The notes under the pieces: model-generated
Told to the model about the DNA's origin: nothing
Seen by the model: the letters and a program-made list of their open reading frames with translations, nothing else
Database searches by the model: none
Program-made: the position numbers and the translations under genes
Origin: Aquimarina sp. Aq107
GTDB lineage: Bacteria; Bacteroidota; Bacteroidia; Flavobacteriales; Flavobacteriaceae
Assembly (NCBI RefSeq): GCF_943733665.1
Contig: NZ_OX030782.1
Coordinates: 1,824,501 to 1,888,500 of the forward strand
DNA length: 64,000 nt
Direction of reading: 5' to 3'
Part shown: positions 27,772-37,628 of the stretch, in pieces
Position numbering within the stretch: position 1 is the stretch's first letter
How the letters are laid out: every line of letters begins with the position of its first letter

Positions 27772-28269
27772 TTATAGAAATAGTAAGGTCAATAATCCCC
27801 ATTCTTGATTATGAAATTCACTTGGTGACATTAATTTATTTAAATTACCTCCTTCTTTTATAAATTCTGATTCTGTTAGATTTTGTTTTAGGAGCTCATT
27901 TTCTAGATAGAAAATCTCATATTGTTCCCACCCCTTTATATAAATGATATTACCTTCTTTATAAAGTTCATCTATAGAATTAGCTTTTGTAACTCCATTT
28001 TTATCTAAAGAAGCATTTGCAAAATCAATCATTTCTAATTGATAATTAGATGTTATAGGAACTCTACCGTAGTCACCCATACCATTATTTCTCCAGTATG
28101 AGAATCGCCAAATGAATAGAGTTATGCAAATCAAAGGAATTAAGAATCTTTTTTTCATCCTTTTAAACTTTAGTGATTTGCTAACAATGAACCATATAAT
28201 AAAACCATAGACAAAAGATAAAATAGGTATGCGAATTAATTCGAATAGTAAGTGAAATAGGGAAGCCAT
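27772..28269 (-). CDS. Small membrane protein of unknown function
   Basis: 165 residues. Two hydrophobic segments at the start (RIPILSFVYGFIIWFIVSKS, FLIPLICITLFIWRF) followed by a soluble part with ANSIDELYKEGNIIYIKGWE. I do not recognise a family. A minus-strand TATCTTTG at 28293-28300 fits the promoter -7 box 24 bases before the ATG, so it has its own promoter. Confidence 0.6.
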   Translation of the reverse strand: MASLFHLLFELIRIPILSFVYGFIIWFIVSKSLKFKRMKKRFLIPLICITLFIWRFSYWRNNGMGDYGRVPITSNYQLEMIDFANASLDKNGVTKANSIDELYKEGNIIYIKGWEQYEIFYLENELLKQNLTESEFIKEGGNLNKLMSPSEFHNQEWGLLTLLFL

Positions 28270-28325
28270 ATTATTAAGATATTTTAATAAAACAAAGATA
28301 AACTGGTATGCATATAAAATAGATG

Positions 28326-28874
28326 TTAATAGTTTAGTTTGTGTTTAATTTCAAATATTACTTTTTCAATTTTTTTATTTAAAGTTATTTCTCCTTCTAT
28401 TCTCAAAACTCTACACTGCAATAATTTGATCCACTTATTATGAATTCTTAATGATCTCCCTTCAAAATTCGGGTTTTCATATTGATTCGCCCAATTTAAG
28501 AAAGCTTTTGAATTTTGTTGAATTTCTATGTCTTTTAGAATCTTTTCTCCGTATCGTTCTTTTTCTCTTTTATAAAGACGATCCATCCTTTCTTTATTAT
28601 CAAGGCGAATAAATACTGCAAAGTCAAATGATGTTTGCCATTCTTTTCCCCAACTTACCAATGAACCACTTACAACAACATTTTCATACTTTTTGAAATC
28701 TAACTTTAGTTTTTTATTCCGTTCGTTTCGTGGTACTTTTTTCTGGAATGGTGGTTCTGTTTTTTTCCAATAGTAATCATCAACATCTAAATGAATAAAA
28801 TTAGCGCGTTTTTCAATTTCCTTAGCTAAGGTGGTTGTTCCAGAGCCTGATGCGCCAAATATTAGTATTTTCAT
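28326..28874 (-). CDS. P-loop kinase-like protein
   Basis: 182 residues. Walker A GASGSGTTTLAKE (7-19), then FIHLDVDDYYWKKTEPPFQ, VVVSGSLVSWGKEW and RLDNKERMDRLYKREKERYG with the arginine-rich lid of adenylate-kinase-like enzymes. Annotated relatives are called AAA or shikimate/adenylate kinase-like; the substrate is unknown. The ATG follows directly on the upstream gene's TAG, so the two are co-transcribed. Confidence 0.8.
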   Translation of the reverse strand: MKILIFGASGSGTTTLAKEIEKRANFIHLDVDDYYWKKTEPPFQKKVPRNERNKKLKLDFKKYENVVVSGSLVSWGKEWQTSFDFAVFIRLDNKERMDRLYKREKERYGEKILKDIEIQQNSKAFLNWANQYENPNFEGRSLRIHNKWIKLLQCRVLRIEGEITLNKKIEKVIFEIKHKLNY

Positions 28875-29513
28875 CTATCTTGATTTTGTTTTAAATAAAA
28901 GCAACCCACTTGATAATATCCAAGCAGCTATACTAAAAGTAAACATTCTAAAACCAGTTAAACTGGTAAACACAAAATCTGTTAACCCTCCTACAATAGC
29001 AAAAATTGTAATAAAAACTCCTAAATATCCAATCCATTTTGGATACTTACTTTCTACTAAAATAATAATTGAATATACTAGAATGGATATACAACAAGCT
29101 ACTATAAAAATATAATCCAATGGAATATTTAGAGCAAAACCATAGTTTATAATTGGTTGTAAAACTTCTAAGTTCTCTTCTGTTTTAGTATCATATTGAT
29201 TTAGATAAAGAGGTAGGGTGAGTCCATTAACAAGGGCAGCAAACATCGCAGCAATCAGACCAAAAGAAATGATTATAAATGCAAGAATGGATAGTTTCCA
29301 TTTGTCTAAAAGCGAAATTGTTAAACCATAAAATCCAAATAGTACTATTGGTAAACTGAGAATAGCCAATGAATGAGTAATACGGATCGATTTAGAAATT
29401 TTTATAATGTGTTCAATATTTCCACCTGCAGGATGAAGGATCATCGTGAAGACAATTAGAATCGCTCCTGTAATAAGAGCAATACCAGTACTTTTATAAC
29501 TATAATTTTCCAT
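28875..29513 (-). CDS. Membrane protein of unknown function (six segments)
   Basis: 212 residues from the ATG at 29513; a longer reading would add a lead without a ribosome site. About six hydrophobic segments (GIALITGAILIVFTMIL, LAILSLPIVLFGFYGLTI, LAFIIISFGLIAAMFAALV, YIFIVACCISILVYSIIILV, WIGYLGVFITIFAIVGGL). It recalls DUF4386-type membrane proteins, but I cannot assign it firmly. Located between a Crp-like regulator and the P-loop kinase, same strand. Confidence 0.65.
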   Translation of the reverse strand: MENYSYKSTGIALITGAILIVFTMILHPAGGNIEHIIKISKSIRITHSLAILSLPIVLFGFYGLTISLLDKWKLSILAFIIISFGLIAAMFAALVNGLTLPLYLNQYDTKTEENLEVLQPIINYGFALNIPLDYIFIVACCISILVYSIIILVESKYPKWIGYLGVFITIFAIVGGLTDFVFTSLTGFRMFTFSIAAWILSSGLLLFKTKSR

Positions 29514-29586
29514 GTATTTGATTTTAAATGATACTATCAAATATCTATGGTTTATTAAGAAAGATCACTTGATCGTAATCAAGAAA

Positions 29587-30147
29587 TTAGGTGATTCGTT
29601 TTCGTACTCGGCTTAAAGTTTCGGGTGTTATTTTTAGAAAAGATGCAATTACTTTTTGAGGAAATTTTTGAAGCAGAAGAGGTTTGTTTTTAAGGATATA
29701 TGCGTATTTCTCATCAGGAGTATTATTATTGTCGAAAAAAGAAATTCTAGCAGTTGATTCTTCTAAAACTTTACCAATTTGAAAAAATGTTGGAGATATT
29801 GCTATTAATTTATGTATTGCATCTATGGTTAGTTCATATACAGCACTATTTTCGTACGCCTGAATTTCAAATTCCGAAGGTTTCCGACCAGTAAAGCTTT
29901 TGTGATCGATAACCCAATCATTTTGTATCCTTAAATCAATTATGTTTTTATCTAAATTGGTATCCATAAAATACTGATAAAAACTTCCAGAAATAACAAA
30001 ATACAAAGAAGAACAAACCTCCTCTTTACGCAGTAAATAGGCGTCTTTTTTTAGCTCTTTATATATAACCTCATTTTGTAGCAATGATGATTCTTCATCA
30101 GAAAACTTTCCAGCTTTATTTAAAAACTCTAGAATAGATGTATCCAT
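29587..30147 (-). CDS. Crp/Fnr family regulator
   Basis: 186 residues. N-terminal cyclic-nucleotide-binding-like barrel (NEVIYKELKKDAYLLRKEEV, SSLYFVISGSFYQYF) and a short C-terminal helix-turn-helix (FPQKVIASFLKITPETLSRV). The length and the TPETLSRVRK end are typical of the many small Crp-like regulators of Bacteroidota. The cAMP-binding arginine signature is not obvious, so the ligand is unknown. It sits upstream of the membrane protein and kinase, which it may control. Confidence 0.85.
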   Translation of the reverse strand: MDTSILEFLNKAGKFSDEESSLLQNEVIYKELKKDAYLLRKEEVCSSLYFVISGSFYQYFMDTNLDKNIIDLRIQNDWVIDHKSFTGRKPSEFEIQAYENSAVYELTIDAIHKLIAISPTFFQIGKVLEESTARISFFDNNNTPDEKYAYILKNKPLLLQKFPQKVIASFLKITPETLSRVRKRIT

Positions 30148-30221
30148 TTGCTTTGTGTTTTTCTGAATATAAAGATTGTCTAATAAATAATTCTATCATC
30201 AGTATGCTATGAAGATGATAT

Positions 30222-31436
30222 TTAATTCACACGTTGTTTAAATTTTAATGACTTATTTCCATTAGTAATGACAATAGTATATGTTCCTTTTTTTAAACCT
30301 AGATTACAGTTTTCCTTAGATGATTTTACTTCTGTAATATCTATAGGTACTGCCGTATTTATATTTTCTCCTTCATTAAAGGCTAGAACCATAATAGGAA
30401 ATTCAATTTGAATTTTTTCTAAATTGATAGTAACATTCTGATTCCCATTTTTAAACAACCAGTCCGGTTTATTGTTAATATAAGTTGATGTAGGATGGAA
30501 AATAGCAACATCTGACCAAGCATCACCTTTTTGATGTTTTAATGGTTTTCCTTTTTTATCAATAACAACAGAGGATTCTTTAATGTCCAAAGCGTTTAGA
30601 AGAGGAAAGTTATATTCAGATGTACTTTGTTGACTATATTTAACTTGATTTATTGTCAATGGATCTATTCCAGTATATTCTGTTAATCTTCCTGCCATTG
30701 CTTTTTCCCAATAGTCATAATTTCCTTCTAATGCGTGATCATATCCACAATGAATTAGAAATTTTTCATTTGGTTTCGCTTCCATAGCTTTTTGGATATT
30801 TTTCGCCTGATCAATTTCTCTGGGTTTTCCGTTGGCTTCTTCATTTTTCGTCTCGTACGGGAAAAGAGTATATCCAATCTCTAGTGCTTCTCTAATGAGA
30901 TTACCAAATTGAGGATCTTTCGTATAAAAACCAGTTTTTTGTATTGGATACTTTCTAATATTATTAAGAGAATCTAAATCATCCTTGTATGATAACGCTT
31001 CGAGCCCTAAGTTTTTATATCCCAAATCATATAATTGTTTTAGAAGTGATTTTGTAAATGAACGATGGAAAGAATTATGGTGAGCTTCATTTATTATGAT
31101 CACTTGATTTTTTTTCGCTTGTTCTAAAATATAATCATTAGCATTAACCTTAGTATATTTTTGATTTATAGAATCTACTTGATTTTCGGTAAACCCTTTT
31201 CGTTTTATGCCCATTGCAATATCCCATTGATTCACTGCATTTTTATAATCTCCTTTAGTTGCGTATTGGGAAGCCGCTATTTGATATTTCCAAGAAACAG
31301 TGTCTTTAGCTAATTGAGATTCTATTTCAGAAGAAAACATATATTTTGTTTTAAAATCAACCTGTTCGATTATTTTTTCTTCTTTACAAGAAGTAACTAA
31401 AAAGAATGCCAATAAAAAGTAAACACGTATTCTCAT
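30222..31436 (-). CDS. EreA/ChaN-like lipoprotein
   Basis: 404 residues. Lipobox VTSCK near residue 17. A TPR-like stretch follows (YQIAASQYATKGDYKNAVNQWD). The core IIINEAHHNSFHRSF plus LGYKNLGLEALSY and FLIHCGYDHALEG has the acidic and histidine pattern of the EreA/ChaN superfamily (GExHG type), whose members include erythromycin esterase and a heme-binding protein. A beta-rich C-terminal domain follows. It starts 2 bases after the PLP enzyme's stop, so the two form an operon. No substrate can be named. Confidence 0.6.
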   Translation of the reverse strand: MRIRVYFLLAFFLVTSCKEEKIIEQVDFKTKYMFSSEIESQLAKDTVSWKYQIAASQYATKGDYKNAVNQWDIAMGIKRKGFTENQVDSINQKYTKVNANDYILEQAKKNQVIIINEAHHNSFHRSFTKSLLKQLYDLGYKNLGLEALSYKDDLDSLNNIRKYPIQKTGFYTKDPQFGNLIREALEIGYTLFPYETKNEEANGKPREIDQAKNIQKAMEAKPNEKFLIHCGYDHALEGNYDYWEKAMAGRLTEYTGIDPLTINQVKYSQQSTSEYNFPLLNALDIKESSVVIDKKGKPLKHQKGDAWSDVAIFHPTSTYINNKPDWLFKNGNQNVTINLEKIQIEFPIMVLAFNEGENINTAVPIDITEVKSSKENCNLGLKKGTYTIVITNGNKSLKFKQRVN

Positions 31437-31438
31437 AA

Positions 31439-33283
31439 TTATATACTATTTACAAAATCTATAAAAACTTTTTTATGAAGCTCAAGATCTAGATTAGCAG
31501 AAAGGGCCACTCGTACTATGTAATCCTTATCACCTTCTTTAGTAGTTCCTTGTGTAGAAGTAGCAGGGATTGTCCAATAACACCCTTTTAGTTGACCATA
31601 ACTAACACAAAACTTACTTTCATCAGGAATCTCTTTGATCATTAGATTGATTAACTTAAGATTCAATGCTCTTTTATAAGTTTCTTTTTCATCGTCAGTA
31701 TCACCTTTAGTAGGAAGATCTAAAGAAAATACAGAAGGAGTAAACCCTTCATTTGCTAATTCTGGAGATACAAAATTGATTTTTGCATCTGGTAAATTAT
31801 TCTCGATAAAACTAACGAAATCACGAGTGTTTTTATAGGCATCAGCAATTCTTTGATTCATAGATGGTAATTGCTTTGCTAATATTTCCATTTGTAGATC
31901 AGTAGCTTGATTGTCACAAAGTAGTAAATGTAAGTCTATCTTTTCTAATAAGCTTGCGGATTTGTTATTAGCTACACAATATCCTGCAGTACATTTACCA
32001 CCACTAGGAAATTTTGATCCACTAACATAGGCAATAGCTCTAACCGAGGACAGTATTTCATTTTCTCCTAAGAAATGAACATTAGGGCAAAATGTTTGAT
32101 CTAAAATAAATACTGGATCAATAGCAGTTTGACCATCGGTAGTTTTACGTTCTTTACTAAGAACTGCTTCTAATTGAGGAAGATCTGGAACTTCAACTCT
32201 TGGGTTTGTTGGGATTTCTGCAATTATATATGGAACAGCATCTTGTTCTGCTATTTTATTTAGAACTACCTCAATACTTTGCACCATATCCTGACCACCA
32301 TCTACAGGTAAATCAACTATTTCGATCATATCACTACAAGCAGCAACACGTCTAGCTTGATCATTGGTTCCTCCATAACAGTTTGGAGGAACTACAATTT
32401 TTATAGCTTTTCCTTTATGATGTTCTAATGCGTGATCCACCAATCCCATTACAATGGCATATTGCATAGATAGCCCGCTAGATCCAACAAGACCTTTTGC
32501 CTTAGTTCCAGTAATTTCTTTTATAGTATCCAAAACAATAGTTTTGTTTTCGTCAATATTACTATCTAAATCATTAGAAGAAGATTGTTGGGTTAGACCT
32601 TTTAGAAAAGCTAAAGTGTTCGCAGGTGTCATCGCGATAGTTTCTCTTCTTCTTACATGCTGAATTTCTGATATATATTCTTTATTAGTGTCTTTGTTTA
32701 TTAAAATAACACTACCTAAGTTATGATGAATATTTACAAAAAAATCAATATTAGAATGTATATCAAATTGTGTGAGATCATCCTGTTGAGAAACAAAAAT
32801 TGTACTTCCATTAAAAGCTGGAATTTCATCAGTATTTTCTATTTTTTTAAGATCAAATTGATATCCATATACGGTTTTTAGTATATCGGCATCGAAACAA
32901 CTAGGCAATTTATCAGTATATACAATTTGCGTGTTTTTATTAGCTAATAAGTTTGTTCGCAGAACGGCCATAATTGGAGTTGTCTTAGACGAAAAACTAA
33001 TTATATTTTCTGAATTTAGTTTGTGTAGTTTGGCAATAGTCCATTCTAAAACACAAGACAATGGATGCCCTAATCTAATATAGTCATATGCCGTTGGTAG
33101 TTCACGTAGTGCAGATAGTTGCGCATCATTATTACTAAACAGAAGTTCAAAACCTTCTAGAAATTGATCTTTAGCTAATGCTTCATTATAGATATCTAGT
33201 CGATGTGTTGTTAAATTCAACCAGTCTGCAGGCATGTTTTTTACTACCTCTTTTATATAATTTAATCTGTTATTGTCTTGCAT
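31439..33283 (-). CDS. PLP-dependent enzyme, Cys/Met metabolism (cystathionine gamma-synthase-like) fold
   Basis: 614 residues, longer than the usual 380-400. Residues 1-240 are an extra N-terminal part with no motif I know. The PLP fold covers about 250-614: GLVGSSGLSMQYAIVMGLVD, VPPNCYGGTNDQARRVA, PYIIAEIPTNPRVEVPDL, VFILDQTFCPNV, and the Schiff-base lysine region YVSGSKFPSGGKCTAGYCV. Related proteins are annotated as PLP-dependent transferases. Coupled to the EreA/ChaN-like lipoprotein. The reaction is unknown. Confidence 0.75.
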   Translation of the reverse strand: MQDNNRLNYIKEVVKNMPADWLNLTTHRLDIYNEALAKDQFLEGFELLFSNNDAQLSALRELPTAYDYIRLGHPLSCVLEWTIAKLHKLNSENIISFSSKTTPIMAVLRTNLLANKNTQIVYTDKLPSCFDADILKTVYGYQFDLKKIENTDEIPAFNGSTIFVSQQDDLTQFDIHSNIDFFVNIHHNLGSVILINKDTNKEYISEIQHVRRRETIAMTPANTLAFLKGLTQQSSSNDLDSNIDENKTIVLDTIKEITGTKAKGLVGSSGLSMQYAIVMGLVDHALEHHKGKAIKIVVPPNCYGGTNDQARRVAACSDMIEIVDLPVDGGQDMVQSIEVVLNKIAEQDAVPYIIAEIPTNPRVEVPDLPQLEAVLSKERKTTDGQTAIDPVFILDQTFCPNVHFLGENEILSSVRAIAYVSGSKFPSGGKCTAGYCVANNKSASLLEKIDLHLLLCDNQATDLQMEILAKQLPSMNQRIADAYKNTRDFVSFIENNLPDAKINFVSPELANEGFTPSVFSLDLPTKGDTDDEKETYKRALNLKLINLMIKEIPDESKFCVSYGQLKGCYWTIPATSTQGTTKEGDKDYIVRVALSANLDLELHKKVFIDFVNSI

Positions 33284-33405
33284 GATTTTTACCTTTAGAA
33301 AGGTGGGTAATATACATTAAATAGAATTTTTTTTAAACCTTTTTAAAACGTTTTATTCTATTGTTTTTATTGTTGGTTATATGAACTTGGTTCTGAGATT
33401 ACAAC

Positions 33406-34971
33406 TTAATTTTTTAAAGGTGTATTCATCCAATAGTTCAATAGGTTTTGAGGAGTATTTGTTGGGTGGATGTTTTTCGAAATTGGTTTTGTTTTAATCA
33501 TAAATAATTCAATAGTATTATTTTCATTATCGGTGTTAAGCTCTTGAACAAAAAACTCTCTAAATTGATTATAAGAAACAGATTCTTGTTCATGAACTAT
33601 ATTCCCATAAATATCTTGTACATTTTTGACTTCTATGGATACACCTTTACTACTTAATTTATCAAGAGATTGTATCATTTTTGGATGAAAAAAAGCTTTT
33701 TTGTCTTCAGGGTAGAGGTATACGCTATTCTTTTTTATACTAACACTGTCAATTTTTAACTTTATTTCTTTATACCATAATCGATAATTCTTTTTTTTAA
33801 AAGCATCTTTTGTGGATAGAGGATTATTAAAAATAAGTTCAAAACGTTTTCTTTCGTGATTGATTTTTGCAGTTATGGGCTTAAAATTTGGTGGTTGCAG
33901 AACTTCAAAAGCATTATTAAAAGAGATGTAATTAGGATACATTAACCCTTTGTTTGACCTATATGCTACAATGATTTCGAAAAGTAATTTGCCTTGTTTT
34001 TTTTTAGAAGTATCAGATTGTTTTCTGTCATACACTGCATATTCTAGTTTATAAATTTTATAATCTCCTTTACTAATATAAATTTTACTCTCTACTTGTA
34101 TGTTTTCTCTATTTTTTAAAATTTTAATTACATATAAAGGAGTGTTATCTATAAAAGTTTCTGGTAGAAGCTTAAGTCTATGATTTTTGATCAAATCTTT
34201 ATTTAAACGGTTTACAAAATCATAGGCATTAATATTATAGTTTCTAATAGCATCGTGTAATCTAAGAATAGTATATTCATTTCCTCCTTGACCATCTAAA
34301 GTGGCGTTAGAAATAATCTTACTTCGGTTAACATAATCATATGGTTTTGAAGCAATTGTATCTCTGGGGAAATCTGTATTGTTTTTATACGAGAATAATG
34401 TTGTCTGCGTATTTTTAAAATCCTCAGTTCCAAAACCTTGATCGAAAACCTTCATTATGGCTTCGTTCATATTTAAATAACGACCATCTAGTACTTGATA
34501 ATCTCTATAATAGCCAACATAAGAATATGGTGAAAATGGATAATTTTCGGGAATTCTATCAATGGCAGTGCGAATGATACTTCTGGCACTTTTTCTTTTT
34601 TTCTTTTTTGAAACTACAACTTTTACTTCGTCTAATAACTCTATTTTTTCCAATAGCCATATTAGGTTAATCTGATCTGTTTTAAGGTTTGATAAAGGTA
34701 TTTCTTTCGTTATATACCCTATAGACGATATCACTAAAGTATCAGCATTTTTCTTAAACGTATACGGGATTCTAAATCCTCCATCCGCATTGGAGATTAG
34801 ACCTCTTTTTTTATTTTTAATCAAGACTGTAGCAAATGATATTGGGGATTGATTTTTAGTATTGATTAGTTTACCATCAATAAATGAATCTTCTTGACCA
34901 AAAAGTTGTATTGATTGGGTTATCAGAACAAATGCTAAAATATGATATGTTAGTCTAGCAACTTTATACAT
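33406..34971 (-). CDS. DUF5686-like protein with carboxypeptidase-regulatory domain
   Basis: 521 residues. Signal peptide ending near FGQ. First domain is a CarboxypepD_reg-like beta sandwich (GKLINTKNQSPISFATVLIK, KRGLISNADGGFRI, LVISSIGYITKEIPL). Then KKRKSARSIIRTAIDRIPENYP and YVGYYRDYQVLDGRYLNMNEA, the pattern of bacteroidete cell-surface proteins with this leader domain. Probably periplasmic or outer-membrane bound. Function unknown. Not in an obvious operon. Confidence 0.75.
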   Translation of the reverse strand: MYKVARLTYHILAFVLITQSIQLFGQEDSFIDGKLINTKNQSPISFATVLIKNKKRGLISNADGGFRIPYTFKKNADTLVISSIGYITKEIPLSNLKTDQINLIWLLEKIELLDEVKVVVSKKKKRKSARSIIRTAIDRIPENYPFSPYSYVGYYRDYQVLDGRYLNMNEAIMKVFDQGFGTEDFKNTQTTLFSYKNNTDFPRDTIASKPYDYVNRSKIISNATLDGQGGNEYTILRLHDAIRNYNINAYDFVNRLNKDLIKNHRLKLLPETFIDNTPLYVIKILKNRENIQVESKIYISKGDYKIYKLEYAVYDRKQSDTSKKKQGKLLFEIIVAYRSNKGLMYPNYISFNNAFEVLQPPNFKPITAKINHERKRFELIFNNPLSTKDAFKKKNYRLWYKEIKLKIDSVSIKKNSVYLYPEDKKAFFHPKMIQSLDKLSSKGVSIEVKNVQDIYGNIVHEQESVSYNQFREFFVQELNTDNENNTIELFMIKTKPISKNIHPTNTPQNLLNYWMNTPLKN

Positions 34972-35162
34972 TCTATTTGCTCATATATTCGTTTAAACGG
35001 CTGTTTAAATAAGATAATTATTTACAAGATTAATCCTTTGGCAGATCCTTATTTGTAGGAATTCTTTTCATCTCTAATCCTTAGTTACTAAAGTAAGTAC
35101 ATAATTAGGGATTAGTAAAATATCAAGATGTTTTTAATACTATTTTAAGATTCTAAAATATA

Positions 35163-37472
35163 TTAGTTGTAATTTTCTCTAAGAATTTGAGAGACTAATG
35201 CTTTGGTAATTTTTTTTCCTGTAGTTTTAGTTCGTAACATTTCAAATGAATATCTAAAGTCACAACCGTTTTTGAATTCACTACAGCCGTAAGCAGTTTT
35301 CCCTTTCAGGATGTGTCCTTTTTTACATTTAGGACATTCCATTTGATCAGGTGTACTGGTCATGGGAGTTAATTTTGTTTTCTTCTCTTCTAAAATAATA
35401 TTAAAATGATCATCAAAACGAAGTAAACCTTCTGCAAGTCCGTTTTCTGATTTAAAACCTTTTAAGTTAACAGTACATCCTTTTTTTATTAATCTAATAT
35501 ATTGTTTTTCAGATACTTTTTTATTTAAATACGAAAATGGTAGTTGAAAACTACAACCATCTTTAAACGAACTACAACCATACGCGGACTTTCCTTTTAA
35601 GATTTTTCCTTTTTTGCATTTAGGGCAAAGCTCTTCTATTATTGTCGAAGTCTTTTTAGTTTTTTCTGTATTCGTTTTTTGCGTTTTTTTATCGGTTGTA
35701 TAAGATATATTAGCTCTTGTTTTTTCCGTTCTTACTTCATACACCAAATGGTCCACCATTTGTTTCATATTTTTAATGAATGCACCTGCATTAAAAGAAC
35801 CTTTTTCAATTTCTTTTAATTGTTTTTCCCATCTTCCTGTTAACTCGGCAGAAATAAGTAGTTTATTCTGGATAGTGTCAATAAGCTGAATACCTGTGCT
35901 AGTTGGCAAGATTTGTTTTTTATTACGTTCAATATATTTGCGCTTAAATAGCGTTTCAATAATATTTGCTCTTGTAGATGGTCTACCGATACCATTTTCT
36001 TTCATAAGCTCTCGCATCTCATCATCATCCACCTGTTTTCCTGCAGTTTCCATAGCTCTAAGTAAGGTAGCTTCTGTAAACTGTTTTGGAGGTTTAGTTT
36101 CTTTTTCAAGAAAAGTTGGTTCATGAGGTCCTTTTTCTCCTTTTGTAAAAACAGGAAGAATTCCAGTTTCTTTTTTATTAGGAGCATTTGGATTCTCAAA
36201 AACTACTCGCCATCCTTTGTCTAAAATAACTTTGCCCGTGGTTTTAAAAGAAACTGAATCAGCTTTACCGATTACTGTAGTATTTGCTACTTTACAATCA
36301 TCATAGAATACTGCAATAAAACGTTTTGTAATAATATCATATACCTGTTTTTGATTATACTGCAGGTTTATTTGCTCACCAGTTGGAATAATAGCATGGT
36401 GGTCGGTTACTTTTTTATCATTAAAAACTTTTGATGATTTTTTAATCTTTTTGTCTAATAAAGGTTTAGTTAATGCGCTGTAATCGGTCAAATTTCTTAA
36501 GATACCAGGAACTTTTGGGTATACATCATTTGGCAGAAAGGTAGTATCTACTCTTGGGTACGTAACAACTTTTTGTTCATACAATCTTTGTACAATTTTT
36601 AGAGTTTCATCTGCAGAAAATCCGAACTTAGTATTACAATATACTTGCAATCCTGTTAAATCAAATAACTTGGGAGCATATTCTTTTCCATCTTTTTTAG
36701 TAATAGAAACAATTTCAAAATCACTTTTTTTTACTTTATTAGCTAGTAATTCGCCATCTTCTTTTTTTAAGAATCTCCCTTCCTCATAACTAAATAAAGT
36801 ATCCCGATATAACGTTTGTAATTCCCAATACGGTTGTGGTATAAAGTTTTGGATTTCTTTATATCTATGAACAACCATCGCAAGACTAGGAGTTTGTACT
36901 CGACCGATAGATAATACTTGTTTGTAACCTCCATGTTTTACCGTATACAACCGTGTGGCATTCATTCCTAATAACCAGTCACCGATGGCTCTAGAAAACC
37001 CGGCATAGTATAAGTTATCATATTGTTCAGAAGGCTTGAGATTATCAAAACCTTCTTTAATTGCTTCTGTAGTTAATGATGAAATCCATAATCGCTGTAT
37101 TTCTCCAGAATATCCTGCTTGATTGATAACCCATCGTTGTATGAGTTCTCCTTCTTGTCCTGCATCCCCACAATTAATTACTAGACTTGCTTGATCAAAT
37201 AAAGATTTAACGATGTTAAACTGTTTCTGAATTCCTTGATTATCTACAACTTTAGTTTTAAACTTTTCTGGAAGCATTGGTAGATTATTAAGATCCCAAC
37301 TTTTCCAGTGTGGTTTATAATCATTAGGCTCAAACAAGGTACATAAATGTCCAAAAGTATACGTAACAGCATATCCATTTCCTTCATAATAACCATCACG
37401 TTTTGTATTAGCTCCCAAAACAGTAGCAATTTCTCTAGCGACACTTGGTTTTTCGGCTATACAAACCTTCAT
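35163..37472 (-). CDS. topB: DNA topoisomerase III
   Basis: Type IA topoisomerase, 769 residues. Toprim domain (KVCIAEKPSVAREIATVLGA, NCGDAGQEGELIQRW), RLWISSLTTEAIKEGF, the gate region VLSIGRVQTPSLAMVV, and the catalytic tyrosine Y305 in VVTYPRVDT. ENGIGRPSTRANII and the terminal zinc modules follow: two C4 fingers (CPKCKKG...YGC...C, near 612 and 711). It relaxes negative supercoils and decatenates DNA. No conjugation genes are nearby, so I read it as the chromosomal copy rather than an element-borne one. Confidence 0.95.
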   Translation of the reverse strand: MKVCIAEKPSVAREIATVLGANTKRDGYYEGNGYAVTYTFGHLCTLFEPNDYKPHWKSWDLNNLPMLPEKFKTKVVDNQGIQKQFNIVKSLFDQASLVINCGDAGQEGELIQRWVINQAGYSGEIQRLWISSLTTEAIKEGFDNLKPSEQYDNLYYAGFSRAIGDWLLGMNATRLYTVKHGGYKQVLSIGRVQTPSLAMVVHRYKEIQNFIPQPYWELQTLYRDTLFSYEEGRFLKKEDGELLANKVKKSDFEIVSITKKDGKEYAPKLFDLTGLQVYCNTKFGFSADETLKIVQRLYEQKVVTYPRVDTTFLPNDVYPKVPGILRNLTDYSALTKPLLDKKIKKSSKVFNDKKVTDHHAIIPTGEQINLQYNQKQVYDIITKRFIAVFYDDCKVANTTVIGKADSVSFKTTGKVILDKGWRVVFENPNAPNKKETGILPVFTKGEKGPHEPTFLEKETKPPKQFTEATLLRAMETAGKQVDDDEMRELMKENGIGRPSTRANIIETLFKRKYIERNKKQILPTSTGIQLIDTIQNKLLISAELTGRWEKQLKEIEKGSFNAGAFIKNMKQMVDHLVYEVRTEKTRANISYTTDKKTQKTNTEKTKKTSTIIEELCPKCKKGKILKGKSAYGCSSFKDGCSFQLPFSYLNKKVSEKQYIRLIKKGCTVNLKGFKSENGLAEGLLRFDDHFNIILEEKKTKLTPMTSTPDQMECPKCKKGHILKGKTAYGCSEFKNGCDFRYSFEMLRTKTTGKKITKALVSQILRENYN

Positions 37473-37628
37473 TAATAGATATTTCTTGTTCGGTCGAAAA
37501 TTAAGGAATTTTTATATAAAAACGATGGTAATACTAATTGAGTATATCACGTTTTAGTATACCAGAATCACGATCTTGATAGGAAATACACTCTATATCA
37601 GTCAAATTTGTAGAAAACTAATACTAAT

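Noticed and set aside
35163-37472. Topoisomerase III as a sign of an integrative conjugative element.
   Set aside because: No tra, mob, integrase or relaxase genes are present; neighbours are ordinary chromosomal genes.
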